Origin: Salvator merianae
Taxonomy: Eukaryota; Chordata; Lepidosauria; Squamata; Teiidae
DNA: 64,000 nucleotides
Reading direction: 5' to 3'
Assembly (NCBI GenBank): GCA_003586115.2
Contig: QVOM02000025.1
Span: 46,558,849-46,622,848, forward strand
Under the pieces are notes generated by a model, which did not search any database, was not told the origin of the DNA, and saw only the letters and a program-made list of their open reading frames with translations. Made by a program: the position numbers and the translations under genes. Below are positions 46,255 through 59,167 of the stretch, one piece after another (position 1 is the stretch's first letter; each line of letters begins with the position of its first letter).

Positions 46255-48644
46255 GAAGATTTTTTTTGCAGTTCTGAAATTATTCTTAACAACTGATACT
46301 CTTTGACAGAATATGAAAAGTGCATGTTTTTAGCACATTTCTACCATTCAGTTTCATACCATGAGGTATGTATTTGCAATTTCAGTTTTCATTGTTTAGC
46401 CAGTGATCTGTGCTCATACCTTTAACTACAACATATGAGGTCATGTGGTATGCAGTGATTTGATTAACACATCATAAAAACAAAGATTTAGAAAGGTACT
46501 GCATTCCTTTAGTCTGACTTGATGGCTTGTAAAGTGAGGGTGAAAAAGTCCAGGCAACAAAAAAGAACTGGTGTCATGATTAATCATTACTGATGTAAAT
46601 AAAGAATATTTTGTATGATCAATTATCTACACATGAGACTATGATCTCTATCATCAGACAATAACACTGTCTGCTTTGAAAAAAAAGTCTAAGTTTAATG
46701 TTAGAAAAGTACTTTTCCACCGATGTAACAAAATAAATTCATCAATTTAGTAAAGTATACTGGAAAACAGGGCCTCATGATTCTTAAACATTCCCCAAAA
46801 TTCATCATAGTTGTACTTTCATTAGTAAAATAGATATATTTTCAGTTGTGAAGGAATTATGCTCATTACAGTGTTTCCATATTTGTGGTAAGAGTAGACT
46901 GGTATAGGAATGTGTTGCCTAATATAGCTGAGCAGTTGGGGAGATAGAAAATAGCTTGATCCATGAAGAATCTATTCCACTGATGGTCAATATAAAACAA
47001 TGAAATCAAAGGGACTTTAAAAATACTTTGTAGTCAAGAACAGGCCTATCAGGAATTCTATCCAGACCATTTGATTTTACTTTTTTTTGCTTCAGCCTTA
47101 GATTTTCAACATTTAAGAGTTCCTTCCATGGAACCATGTTAGGATAAGAAGTTATTACCAGGGAATACACAAAGGAGATAAGTTTTGTCATTCATCTCAC
47201 CTCAGATCTTCTTTCTCAACCAATAAAAACTTTCTTTTGAAAACACAAGTCTGGTAGAAGGCCAGCTACACAAAAAGCAGCTAACAGGGGAGTTGTGGGT
47301 TAAAACAGACAAGTAGGAACCAATTCTGCTGGGTATTTCTGTTACACTGAACATCATACCCTTGTAACTAGAATGGATAGATATCTTGTTTTATAGGAGA
47401 TGTGTCTCTGTTTCAAAAGGTGTCCTATCCATCTTCTATTACATCCTAGCTACACAAAAGCCTGACTTTTAACTTTAAAAAGAAATCTGCTGGAATTTCT
47501 CTTCAGGCGCAGATAAACACAAAATATTATACCCATGTCCAAAATCACCCAGGAAGTTTCAAATCTAGTGTGCAAGGAGCTGTTCTGTCCCCAACTAAAA
47601 TTCCTCCCTGTGACTGCAAATGATAGGTTTATATCTCCAGTCCATTTTTCTCTCTTTTGTACTTCTCATTCCTGAAGAAAATTGCTTCTATGGAAAAGTT
47701 TGTTTAAACAAGTCTGTTCCTGTGCGAGTCTCCTTTCTTTCCTGCTGTTAGCACTTCCCACTACTCACATAACCTGCTCCTTCCATCTTCTTGCTTTTTA
47801 GAAATTACACACAGCTTTAGCGGAGTTCCCACAAGTAGGATTTTAAAGGACTAAAGGTTAGGTTTGACTGATGACCAGGTTTGATCCAATCCAAAGGAAG
47901 AGGAAATAACTTGGTAGATTTTGATACAAAGGTTCATTATTAAAAGTAAAAAGCACATAGGAAATAATTTTATTAGATGAAATAATGCCAAAGTTGGGTG
48001 AGTTAAATATTAATGACAACTTGAAAAGTGAGGTTCCCAAAATAAATAAACAGCAACTTGTGTGACACAGGGGAATTTATATTGTAACTGCAGCAAAAAA
48101 GAACACAAGTAAAGATTCCCAATGTTTCCCAAGCTAGAGGCAAGGCAGAGAAATGGCATCAAGAGCTCAGCCAGGCATGCTGAGCTTGGGGATTTTTCAA
48201 TCAATCTGAGCTCATTAAAGAAGGAACTGGTTGTTTATCATTTAAGCATTGGATTAAAAAAAAGAAGCGAGCGGGGAGAGTAAAGTTTTAGACAAAGCAG
48301 AGGGGAAGAAGGCTGAAAGAAACAAGGCTTAGGGAAGGAAGGTTGGGGGGGATTATACCTTTCTTGAGGTATTCTCTTAGTCAAGTACAGTTTTCTTGGG
48401 GAGGAAAGCACAATCACACAAACGTTCACACAGGGATTGGGCATCAGTAAATCTCAAAAGCAGCAAAAAAAAAAAAAAAGGATTAATTTGAATTGAATTA
48501 CCAGCACTCCAGCAACTCTTCCAGTGGTTGAATGAAAGTATAGCAAGGACGGAGCGTCCATAAACCTCACAAATAATGAGCCGAAAATGCTTCTTTGGAT
48601 AGCTGCCAAAGCAAGACATCATGAACATTCCATTTTTCCATTTC
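46255..48644. other. Unannotated non-coding DNA
   Basis: Mostly AT-rich, with A- and T-runs. Only a weak LINE-like segment at 47006-47190 is noted separately. An A-run lies at about 48465-48479. Confidence 0.45.
47006..47190 (-). pseudogene. Possible LINE RT remnant (weak)
   Basis: The minus-strand frame contains LRLKQKKVKSNGLDRIPD. This recalls the 'IxxLKxxKSPGPDGIPxEFYK' block at the start of L1- or RTE-type reverse transcriptases. Only about 30 residues resemble it, with P and G substitutions, and no later RT blocks follow. Chance similarity is possible. Confidence 0.28.
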
Positions 48645-48780
48645 ATTTGTATACTATCTTTCCAATAAATTGCTCAAGGCAATTTACAACAAGCAGAAAA
48701 GATACAATACAAAATGATACATCATACATTAAAAATAAATATATTATAAAATTACATATAATATAAAGTAAAACATTATG
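48645..48780 (-). repeat. L2-like tail fragment
   Basis: CATTTGTATACTATCTTTCC and GCTCAAGGCAATTTACAAC in plus orientation resemble the reverse complement of an L2-type LINE 3' end, followed by an AT-rich stretch. Confidence 0.5.
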
Positions 48781-48787
48781 AAAATAC

Positions 48788-49065
48788 ACAAAACCTTGGA
48801 AAAGGGGAAAACAGAGGCAACAATGCTAGGTCATCACACCTCCCTCTCCCTGTCAAGTATAGCCACAATTCTTTAACCGGGGCAGGGGGCAGGGTAGCAA
48901 CATGCCAGATCTCCTCTGCCTTCTGCATGCTGAGTGCAGTCACACTATTTAATTGGGGGGGGGGGAGGGAAGAGCAGCAATATGCTGGTCTTGCTCCTTC
49001 CTTCTCCATGCCAAGTGCTGCAGTTCTTAAACCTTGGGGAGGGACGGTAGGGCAGCAACATGCTA
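48788..49065. repeat. ~77-bp minisatellite, about 3.5 units
   Basis: A unit of the form TTAA-CC-GGGG...GGGCAGCAACATGCTAG, then a CTCC-rich part and a TGCC-AAGTGCAG segment, repeats with starts near 48789, 48873, 48949 and 49027. Units differ at many positions, including an expanded G-run at 48955-48965, so the array is old or loosely conserved. Confidence 0.8.
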
Positions 49066-50451
49066 GATGTATCAGCCTAATATCAGACAGTTCAAGGTTG
49101 ATCTGCCTGCCCTAGTGAGACAGTTCAAAGTCTTAAGGTGGAAGAGACAACACAGATCTGTTCTGGAAGTGCTTTCAGTGATGTTCTTAAGAGCAGGAAC
49201 CTAAGCATATCCACGTATACAATCCAATTTTTAATAGATCTAGGCAGCAGAGGTGTGGAATGATGACTCTTAGCAAAAGCACACACATCAATATATGTGT
49301 GCCTTCGATGAATCAGTGATGGAATGGGCCCACAACAAACCAAGGGCATTGAATGGAAGAGGGATTTTACTCTTATACCCCAAAACATAACCTCAGAGTA
49401 TAGAGACAGATGTTTGGGTGGAAACTGAGGTAAACAAAAGGTTGGGCAATGTTCAGTCTTTTCCGAACCAAGTAAACAAGTTGCAACATTTAAATCAGCT
49501 ATTCAGCTTGGGTATCCACATTAATATCCTTATCACAGCAAGGAACATTACTAGTTCAAATGGTTAACTTCCTACTGCAGATTGATGGGATTAAGTTGTC
49601 ATGTGGCATAAAGAACTAAACAAAAGGGGGGTTGTGGGCAAGGGGTTCCATCTAAGAGTAAAGTCAGCAGACCGAGGTGTATGTGTTATCCAAGTTGTCT
49701 AGTAGCTAAGATGGATTCTGGTCTCAGCTGAAGTATCATGTTTTCCAATGGTCATTTGCAGATTCCAATCCAGATTCTTTACTATACATACCTTGTTCCC
49801 AAAAAGATATATCGCAATAGTATAAATGTCTTTTCAGTTCAAAGCTTCCTATTAAAACATCACATAACCTCTTTGGCAGAAGTAAGGACTCCCGACAATA
49901 ACTCACTGCAGTCTGCCATTGGATAGATGCAGCTTTTTTTCTTCTTCTTTTAATTCTCTTTATTTATATTTGTTGACTTTTTAAAATATGATCTGTTTTT
50001 GTCTGTATGAATTGCATATCTGTTTCAAATTCCTGAAGTTATGTATACATTTGTGTATCTACAGAAATCAGCAATTTTGTGATACTCTTCTGCTATGGCT
50101 ATTTTAATTCCACTTTGCAAGAATTGAAGGGGAGCAAAACAAAACCAGAAAGCTGGTCTTTGAAATCTTAGACTAAAGATTTGAAAATATTAAATTTCAT
50201 CCACTACTGTGCAGAAGGTTTGGATGTGAGTGTGAAGATGTGGCTGCGACCTGCTCTCCCACTCACTCTGTATTGGTCTAGACTACAGCAGTGCTATTTG
50301 AAGATGACTGGAATTGTGGATACAACCTTTGTTGAAGACTCTGCTACATTAATTTCCCAACACATGGGGACACTCATGTTTGTTATGTGGAATGTGTATA
50401 GACACAATCTAGAACAGTTGGTCACAATATGTGTGGCTATTCAAATAGGGG
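49066..50451. other. Unannotated non-coding DNA
   Basis: No gene or transposon was recognised. Confidence 0.5.
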
Positions 50452-50453
50452 GG

Positions 50454-50536
<83 letters not shown>

Positions 50537-50537
50537 A
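50452..50537. repeat. (GAAA)n microsatellite
   Basis: About 21 uninterrupted GAAA units, a pure purine tract on the plus strand. A frame through it would encode KERK repeats, which is an artefact. Confidence 0.99.
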
Positions 50538-52854
50538 CCCTTTTCTAGCATTTGGTCTCAACAACGGCATACCAGCTGAAAAATAAATAGTCACCCTCTT
50601 TAGAAAATCAGATATGTAATAATTTCCATTGGCATGACAAATATTTAATGCTCTTATCTGAGTTTATAACCACTTAGAGTTTTACAATCTGTTGTGCATA
50701 AAACATGCCTTTTGTATGCATGATGAGTTACACTGGTTAATATTTTTCTCAGATACTTTTAGATCACAAGAGTTAGCAATTTAGCTCAGACTCATTCCTC
50801 TAATGTATTAAGTGACCTAACATTATTTTAATGTTGCCTTCCACACTTAATGGTTTTTTATATTTTATTTACATTTGCATGAAAGGATGTGGTAAAAGGA
50901 AATTCATTATAAAAGAACTTGTATGGATTTCTGACATTTAATTGTGCTAATTTCCTACTTATCTTCTGAGATAAATGGAACCAAAAGGAAGTGGATCTTA
51001 ATTGCTGATGTTAGCAAAGTAATTGCTCCAAGTAGCTTTTCTGGGTATACCACAGAGGCACCTTGGCATATTCCTATTTCTTTTGAGGCCTTAATTAGGT
51101 GGAATCATTTGGTTTATTCCTCACGAATCATTTATACTGTTATGGGTAGGAATGAGGCAGAGCTCAAAAACGAATTGTGCAAAATTTGGCCAAATTCAAG
51201 TTGGGTTCAAATTTCAAGCACATCACATAATCTGGGACTCTTTGATTGCACAGTATTGCTGCTGGAAGCATCAGTTCCACTCAGATTGACTATTGGTCTA
51301 ATGCAATTCAATAATTGGCTTAGGAAAATTGAACTGAGAGTCCCAGTTATAATCGTAACACATAAATAACTTCAGGTTGCTGTTGCTGTTCTCTGTGCTT
51401 GTCTACTACTTCTTTTCCATGTGTAGCTAACTCACAGGGGCCATTCCTGCATGCATGTGGCAGGAACACTGGACAAGAAACATCACTAGTTCAGAAATTC
51501 TGGTCTCCAACACATGCTGGGGTTTCAACACACTTTCATCAGTGGCATTCACACACTGCCACCCCCACCATGTGTGCCTATGCCACACGTGGTGAGAGTG
51601 GCCATGACACAATGATATCATACAACTCTTGTTCAGTACTGTGAAAACACTAGCTATGTCTCAATAGAGAATGTGATCAGTGGAAAAGTTTATCAGAGCA
51701 AATTAAAACCATACTTCCCATTATTATTGTTGCCCACGACCATCTGTTTTTACTAGCTTTAGCTGAGGAATACATGCAAGGGCACCATTTATTACCATAT
51801 TGGAGATTCAGGTAGTGGCTACACTACTTTTTTGTGTTCTTCAGCCTGTCTCCATCCATGGAGATCACATTAAAAAATGGCCTTCCATGAAGGTCCTATT
51901 GTATTCCTGTCATAGTGCTCCACTTTTTCTGAGTTGATTTTATCCACTTTTAGTCAATTTTTTCCCCTCAGTTAGTCTGTCTTCTTGTTTGGATGTGAAT
52001 GCTGCCCTGAATTATCTGCAGCCGGAAAGGGAGAGGTGGAAGGAAAGGTGGAAGAGAGTAAGGAAGAGTGGAAAAGAGAGTGGAAGGGTGGATAAATTTA
52101 GTGGATTGTGATTCTTTTGTTTAGAAGAATTGTTCTTGTTTTTCTGCATATAGGGTGATATTAGCATTATATTTATTTCTATCTCAGGACATCTCAGGGC
52201 AGGTTACAATAAAAGCAATCTAGTTGTTCTTGGTCTTGGTCTTGTTTTTGTTCTTATTCTTATTATTGACATTTATATCCCACTGTATTTCTAAACAGTT
52301 CAAGATAGTATACATTCGTCTTCTTTCCTTCATTTAATTACTTTTGCAATTCAGATTGTTAATATATGTTCTATTTATGATTTTATGTTTTAGCTTTATA
52401 ATACCTGCTGTAACTTTTTGTTAAAAAAATGTAAACTGAACTAAGACTATTTATGTTAAAGGGCTAGTATAAACATCAATGAAATAAATTGAGTCATTTG
52501 GAGCTGTTTGTTTTCTGCTGCTCTATAGTTGTGTCACAGCAGGATCTGGATTAATTCTACCATAATTTTGGGAAAGCGTGATGCCCTGGCTTTTGAAAGG
52601 AGTCTTAAAAAGCTAATCTTGTGTTTATTAAGATATTCATATATATGCAAAAACATAAATTATATGGTTAATTAAACACACAAGGAGTACATGGCAGTAA
52701 ACTCTATATTGGCTTTCTCTCCCTCTCTTTTTACCCTGGTCCACTGGAATTACCAGTTCAGAGAAAGCATGGTTGGAATGGCATCTTGCTAATTTCAGGG
52801 ACACTCAACCACCATTTTGAATGAAGTCAGTGTCTCTGCTTTCTACCCCTTGCC
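50538..52854. other. Non-coding DNA with weak repeat traces
   Basis: The part at about 50590-50930 is high-complexity AT-rich sequence without repeats, and could be conserved non-coding DNA. GGGGCCATTCCTGCATGC near 51436 looks like a MITE terminus but has no partner. L2-tail-like phrases (ATCTCAGGGCAGGTTACAATAAAAGC near 52190; TTTATATCCCACTGTATTTC near 52271) suggest two short minus-strand L2 fragments at about 52165-52320. Confidence 0.4.
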
Positions 52855-53572
52855 CAAGTCCAACCCCCTGCTCAATGCAGGATTCACTAAACCATCCCAG
52901 ACAAATGTCTGTGCAGCCTCTCCTTGAAGACCTCCAGTGAAGGAGAGCTCACCACCTCCTGTGGCAGCCTATTCCATTGACTGATTGCCCTTACTGTCAG
53001 AAAGTTTTTTCTAATATGTAGTCTGTATCTACTCCCTTGAAATTTCAACCCATTGTTTCTAGGCCTTCCTTCTTATGTAATTGAGAATAGGGCCAATCCC
53101 TCTGCACTATGATAGTCCTTCAGATACTTGAAAACAGCTATCATGTATGCTCTCAGTTTTCTCTTCTGCAAGCTAAACATTCCTAGATCCTTTAACTGTT
53201 CCTCATAGGACATGGTTTGCAGGCCACTTGCCATTTTGGTAGACCTCCTCTGAACTTGCTCCAATTTGTCAATGTCTTTTTTAGATTGGGGTGCGCAGAA
53301 CTGAACAGAGTACTCCAGATGAGGTCCAACCAAGGTAAAGTAAAGAGGGATAATTACTTCTTGTGATCTAGACTCTATGCTTCTCTTGATACATCCCAGG
53401 ATGGCATTTGCCTTTTTTGCAACTGCATCACAGTGTTGACTCATGTTTAATCTGTGATCTATTAGTATACCTAGATCCTTTTCACATATGCTGCTGCTCA
53501 GTGAGATTCCTCCCACTCTATGTTGGACTTTATCATTTTTTGTACCCAAATGTAAAATTTTGCATTTCTTCC
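52855..53572 (-). pseudogene. CR1 LINE ORF2 C-terminus and 3' UTR
   Basis: The minus-strand frame from 53549 down to 53073 is nearly intact CR1 RT C-terminus: SICEKDLGILIDHRLNMSQH, CDAVAKKANAILGCIKRSI, LVGPHLEYSVQFCAP, LEQVQRRSTKM, YEEQLKDLGMFSLQKRKLR. It covers the thumb and end of ORF2, downstream of the catalytic FADD. The 3' UTR continues to about 52855 (CCTCCAGTGAAGGAGAGCTC and CAGCCTATTCCATTGACTG in plus orientation). This is a different CR1 subfamily from the 1563 copy, since the sequence between RT and tail differs. Block order supports the assignment firmly; the 5' side is truncated near 53572. Confidence 0.93.
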
Positions 53573-56196
53573 TCTTAAATGTTGAAGTAATGCCTTCAGG
53601 ATGGAGGTTTAATGCCTAAAAGGCATAACTGTCACTTATTATGGCACAGTAGCACACACACTTGTGTTATGTATGGACAAAAGTTTTGTGTAACACTGAG
53701 ATATTGGCATCACAACAAATTATTGACCTGGCCTCAGGCTACATAAATCAAGACTTTAGAAACTGGACATTCTGGCCATCTCCACATGACACAGGCTATC
53801 CTGTTGCATGCAAAACAACACTGCTGTAACACAGCACTCAGGTTCTTGTGGAGCTGACAAGGAATACAAATTATACTTGGTAAATTCTTTCTGGCAGAAA
53901 GAAACATGCAATAAACAGACAAGACAAAATCCCTGACCCCAGAGACCTCAACAGCTAGGTATGTGACTGTGAGGCAATTAATTGAAGCATACATGCTACT
54001 TTTATAGGAAACCAATCAAACGAATCACTTCAAAAAGGTGACAATTGCTTAGAACAAGTACATGATTTACAACTGAGTAAGGACCTAATTCTGCCTTTCC
54101 CAGGCTCACTCCAGAGTTACTCTTGTCTTGTTAATTATCCTAAGTGTGATTCTAATCTTCACATCAAGAACAACTCCCTTCCCCAACTGTCAAGGATCTA
54201 TGGGTTACATCAGAACGACAATAGGTGGATGTCTTAAAGTAATAACCCTTTTGATATAACCTTATATCCTATCTTGCCATATATCCTAACAGTCCTATCT
54301 ATAATAAACAAACAGATTATCCATCGTCCTGAATGCTAACTTAAAAAAAATGTAAGACATTTGCCAGGCTATGAAACATAACATTTGTAGGAGACATAAA
54401 TGTTATAAGGAAACTAGATTTTAACATTTCAGGGGCCATTGGAATTTCCAGTGCAATCCTACACTGCACTAGCCTACTTCAGACAATCTGCCCCATGATG
54501 TGCTGGGTTGCTGTGGGAGTGCTCTTAAGGTTGACCAAACTTTGAAGGCCAGGAATAAAAGTTTTTGGCCTCCAGTGTTGCTGGTGGGGGCTGTTTTGGT
54601 ACTTTCAATACTGATTTCAGGTGCCTGGCAAAATGGCACTAGCCATATTGGTCCATGGCTCATATGCTGTCCGCTTGTGGGCCACTAGTCTGATATACCA
54701 TCTAGATGCTTGGAGTAGGTTATAGCACCATGTTTACACTGTAGCACTGTCTAAACCCACTCCTGTGTGGATGAAATAGTCTAGCCATCCTGCTGGGTTG
54801 GTCTTCTGACCCAGTGTGAATAAGACCTATATTGTAGTGGCCATCAATTCTTGTGAGCTAGGTATAAAATTTAGAAATACTAAAAATGATTGAATTGTGG
54901 GAAATGTTTTTCTTCTTAGCAGTTTTCTTTTCCTACAATCCTGTACTTGTTTATTTTACTGTGTGTTTGCTTGTTCTCCTTAATTAAGTCTTAAATTCCT
55001 GATTGTTTGTTCACTACCTTGAGACCTCAGTGATAGAGCAGTAATTTTTTTTAATAAACTGTAACTATGGATCAGTGGACATTAGAATTTTACCTGTAGC
55101 TAGCAAATCAGTTTGAGCAAAAAAGCTTTGACATATGGAAACAATAGGTAAAATTTGTCACAGGAAAAGAGGGAAAGTAAAGTAAAGCAAAAGCAAGCAA
55201 ACACAGCAGCTTCTAGTCTGAGCTGGCTTTAGATTCTTCCAGTATTCTCTGTATTACTAACTGCTACTGCCTTCAAATGCTTAATCTAGGCTACAAAAGA
55301 AGCACATAGGTCTAAGTTACCTGCAAATCATTCTATTTTAAAAATCTTTCAGACTCTTGAGTGTTCACTTTTGTTTTGTTTTTTATGTTTATAGATATTA
55401 TTAGAAATATTACTACACTTCATGGTCAGAAGTATCTCATACTTAGGAAGACTTCTGCCACTTTTACAAGTAAATGAAAGTCAACCACTCCATACAGATA
55501 AAGTGTGATTACCATAATACCTCAAAGGGAGAATGGCTAAATCTGTCATCAAGCTGATAGTTTGTGTGTTTTTATAGCTACAGCATTCAAAGAGACATGG
55601 CAGATAATATATCAATTAAAAATGGAAATTAATAGGCTTTTCTTTTTCTAGAAAACCATATTTCAGTGATGAAAACAATCAGATCTTTTTTGTTTAAAGT
55701 ATCAGATCTATGCAGCAGCATACACAGATGTTACAGAAGTTACCCAAAGGCATGTGTACAGCAGGAATCTGGACCTTAAGAAAGCACTGTCTTTCCCACC
55801 TTGTTGTCCTTACTGAAACTGAAACTGCAGATTACCAAGTGGTAGCTGCTCCCTGCCATCGTTGGGTCACCGAGGCACTGAGTGAAATCACTTCCTTGCT
55901 CCAAACATCAATCTGGCTAGCCTGGGTTTTGAGAGTCAAGGAAACCTGTTCCTGAAACCTCAAGCCTTTGTGCCTCTCATTTCCTCCTGCTGAAACCAAA
56001 GAAAAGCTCTGCTTCTCAATAAGACCACTTTTGTACTATTATGCAGTTTTGCTTCAGCTGAAATCAGTTGAGAAGAGGGATTTCCCCCTCTTCCCTGCCT
56101 CTGGTTCTTGAACAGTCAAGGTTGGATCTCTGCTGCAGAGCCAAGGATCTCTATACATTGTGCACGACATCCGAGTGTTGGATTGTTTGGGTTTTT
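53573..56196. other. Non-coding DNA with one LINE-tail trace
   Basis: At about 54985-55060, GATTGTTTGTTCACTACCTTGAGACCTC and an AATAAAC end resemble an L2-type tail on the plus strand. CCAGTGTGAATAAGACC near 54820 looks like one end of a MITE without a visible partner. Nothing else was recognised. Confidence 0.4.
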
Positions 56197-56476
56197 TGGT
56201 TTTTTTTTTTATACCTTGCTTTTCTCGGCCGAAGCTGACTCAAAGCGGCTTACAAGGTTATTTTTCGCCCAAAGGCTTACATCTATCTTCCGCATCACAC
56301 AAGTGATGCTCCCTATTTATCTACTTGCAATTACTTGCTTTCGAACAGCTAGGTTGACTGGAGCTAGAGGCCAGTCGAGGGCACTCATCCCCTCTACCCG
56401 GCAGACAAGGGCCTTGAACTCTGATCCTCCTATTGAAAGATCAGTGCCTTAGCCACCTGCGCCACTGTGCCGAGAT
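56197..56476 (-). mobile_element. tRNA-derived SINE, copy B
   Basis: In reverse complement it reads GGCACAGTGGCGCAGGTGGC (A-box TGGCGCAGGTGG), then GAGTTCAAGGCC (B-box), CCTCTAGCTCCAG, AATAGGGAGCATCACTT and GTCAGCTTCGGCCGAGAAAA, ending in a poly(A)-like tail (T-run 56199-56210). It matches copy A at 4090-4383 along its whole length with few changes, and keeps CpGs in the head. The tail here is A-rich rather than TTC. A short GATTGT repeat flanks it; the target duplication is not fully resolved. Confidence 0.88.
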
Positions 56477-57446
56477 TGTGCCCCTTTCTAACCTAGTGAA
56501 AACTGAAAGAAGAAAAACCTTTGATGATAAGAGACTGTTCTGTTGCCTATCATTTGTTGTTTTTGTCTAGCAGAATGTAAGATCAGGTGGGGTGGTCTGG
56601 GCATCAGCATCTGCAATCTGGAGACAAGACAGAGAGAGCTTGGGCAGAATTTAACCATTGGTTAAGTGGAGAGGTATTTTGGACTTTGGAACCTGGCTTG
56701 AGATCAGCTTTAGCGATCTTTTAGAATCTCTTAGACATTATTAGTAGACATTTAACACAAATTGTTATATAGAAAACCCTTGCTATAGCCTCTACTGTGC
56801 TCTGTACTTGTTAAACTGTTAGCAGAGCACTCACTACTGGTGGAGTTCACATAGAATTTTCAAAGTAAACTCATTCACTAAAAATCAGTTATAAACTTGT
56901 TCCCTTCATACATTTCTCTAAGCCTGATTGACAAGTTGAGCCTTCGCTTCTTTGCCTATACAGTACTGCTGTCCATTGAACAAACCAGTTGCTTGCTATT
57001 GCCTTGTACTGAAGCCTGAGAATAAAAGTGCTTTTTTATTTTTCATTGTGATTTAATAAAGATTGTTGAATTTGCATTATTCCTGCTTTCAGAGCTGCTA
57101 CTTTCACTTATATTCCTGTGACTCCACCTCAGCCAAGTACAATCTGCCTAGAGCAGTTCATAAAACCAACATGTTTCATCTTAGGTCTCTAGAACAACTG
57201 GGAGAATAATTCCCCCAATAAAACCAGTTTATTTCTCTTACAGGAATAGGTATACAAGGGTAAAGTTACGTGGTAATTTGCTATTAGCCATGAAGTTAGG
57301 AAACAACAGAAATCCAGACTTCCTTCTTAGACTTCATGATTTCCCAACATTAGATGTCATAGATTTCCCAACATTAAAACCACTGTTTGCTGCTTATTCC
57401 CTCTCTTGCTTATCCATACTACTGTGAACTGGTACAGTTAATGAGC
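56477..57446. other. Unannotated non-coding DNA
   Basis: GAATAAAAGTGC and TTTAATAAAG near 57020-57060 are polyadenylation-like signals downstream of non-coding sequence. There are no splice-linked exons or LTR ends. No gene is called. Confidence 0.45.
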
Positions 57447-58115
57447 TAGAGATGTGTGAATCCCTGGGGTGGCTCAAGAGGTTCAGTACCAAGCAAACCT
57501 CACAAGGTTTGAGAGGGGTTGATTCAATGTCAAGCTGAACCAATAGAGATTCAACATGTACAGTTTGATGGTTTGATCCTTCACACAGTCACATTCTTGG
57601 CCTTCCCAAGTGTACCAATGGTCTCTCCCTTGTTTCTTTGATCACATCACTGACTACTTTGAACATAGCCTCCCCATCCCACCTACAACCCCCTTATGTT
57701 TTTGCAGACCATATTCCAGGTGGCTTGACTTAGGCTGGGTTGCTGCTGGCAGCCATGGAATTATTTAGCCAATCGATTATATTATTCTCCTGACATTCAA
57801 GGATTTTTGGAATGAAGTATAATGGCCTTTCATTCTAGTCAGTCAGGGAAGGAGATCAATTGAACTCCTGGAAAATTACATTGCTGCTGGCAATGGTTGA
57901 GGATGGGGTGTGGAAAGGTAAGATAACCTGTTTGGAGTATGCCACAATGCAATAGGAGAAACAAAGGGATTGTAGCCGCAGTCACAATGTGATTGGGGTA
58001 CTCTACAACCTTATTTGAGATTCAATTAGAGCTGGTTTATACATGGGTCAGTTCAATTTTATTTGGACCAAACTGAAAAAAGAAAAAAGAAAAAAAAGTT
58101 TCATGCACATTGCTA
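57447..58115. mobile_element. hAT-like non-autonomous element
   Basis: The left end TAGAGATGTGTGAATCC and the reverse complement of the right end TAGCAATGTGCATGAAAC are related. Subterminal parts contain GGTTCAGTACC, AACCTCACAAGGTTTG and GACCAAACTGAA motifs typical of the group at 13321 and 34582. The 8-bp flanks do not match (TAATGAGC versus TCACTATC), so either the ends are mis-set or the duplication has decayed. No coding capacity. Confidence 0.52.
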
Positions 58116-58324
58116 TCACTATCTAGCAACTGGCTAAGATCACTGGCTAGTCACTGTAGATGTAAACTAGATCTAATTATAAATCAAACTATTTTTTCTT
58201 CATCCTGGATTCACAGATGTAGCTGTCTGCTCTTTTTCAGAATAGAGTGCATAAGGCTTCTGAATATTCAGTCAAAGTTATATCAAGTCAGTTTCATACA
58301 GAAAGATCCTCCATGTGGTTCTTA

Positions 58325-59167
58325 GGCTGTGTTCAGACTAGCGATTTTTAAAATTGCCTGCATGAAAGGAGCGGATAGTTTCTGGGCACATAGGAAAAAA
58401 GCCTTCTACATACACTTACCGATAAGGCGATTCACTGATCCAACCTCACAGCCTGCAAAGGGAGCTGCTTGCTGATTGGACACTCCCCGTCCCTCTGCTA
58501 AGCAGTCCCCCAAGTCATTAACTCCTTAACTGCCAGGATTTCCTCATGTCACTGGATTGCTTATTTCCCCATTTACCGAAGCCTCGGGGAACCAGCGCAG
58601 CATGCAGAGAGGTGAAGCAGAGGGCAGAGAGAGAGACATTTCCTTTGGAAAAGGGAAAACCCTGGCAGTTAAGGACTTGCATGGGAGCTGCTTCTGCGGA
58701 GAGGCAGGAAGTGGATGCCTTAATTGAACTGAACAGAGGGAGAGATTTGCCGGCATGGGGAGAAAAGGGGAGGGAGAGATTTGCCAGTGCGGAGAAACTT
58801 CTCAAACCCTTTGCCTTCAGTAGTTAAAAAACCACACTGGACTTTAGCAGCAAGGGGCTTTCTCCCACACCTCGCTACCAATGTCTTTTTTTATCTGCAG
58901 AAGGCAGGGAGTTTGAAAAGTTTCCCTTGCCAGTAAGAGCTCATTCGCCCCCTCCCTTCTTGTACTATTGTCTCGCGGCTTCCTGCCAGGCTCTGATTGG
59001 TTGAAGTGCTCCCCAAGGTGACCCGAAAGCACAGAAAAGCCAAAAATAGAAGAGCCGACCCAGGCAGCCTCCAAGAGGCACAGAGACGGCTTTACCGAAG
59101 AGCTTTATGAACGCCAGCGCTTCCGTGCGACTGGAAGACGTCCAAAATAGCCTGTCTGATCACACCC
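58325..59167. mobile_element. PIF/Harbinger-like non-autonomous element, 843 bp
   Basis: The left end GGCTGTGTTCAGACTAGCG and the reverse complement of the right end GGGTGTGATCAGACAGGC are imperfect terminal inverted repeats. The target duplication TTA lies at 58322-58324 and 59168-59170, exactly the PIF/Harbinger signature. The termini resemble those of 45178-46251 (GGCTGCGTTCTGACAC), though the interior is different. GC and CpG content are above the flanks (for example CGCTTCCGTGCGACTGG near 59118). Both strands have overlapping frames of 70-95 codons but none shows a DDE transposase or Myb-like motif. Confidence 0.87.

Noticed and set aside
48788..49065. CRISPR-like array
   Set aside because: Units are long and diverged and no identical short repeats alternate with unique spacers; it is a minisatellite in eukaryotic DNA.
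50181..50579. Open frame with KERK repeats
   Set aside because: Translation of the (GAAA)n microsatellite.
50944..51369. 141-codon plus-strand open frame
   Set aside because: No domain, repeat pattern or neighbouring exon; considered chance.
57000..57065. 3' end of a host gene (AATAAA signals)
   Set aside because: AATAAA is frequent in AT-rich DNA; no coding exon or splice pattern lies upstream.
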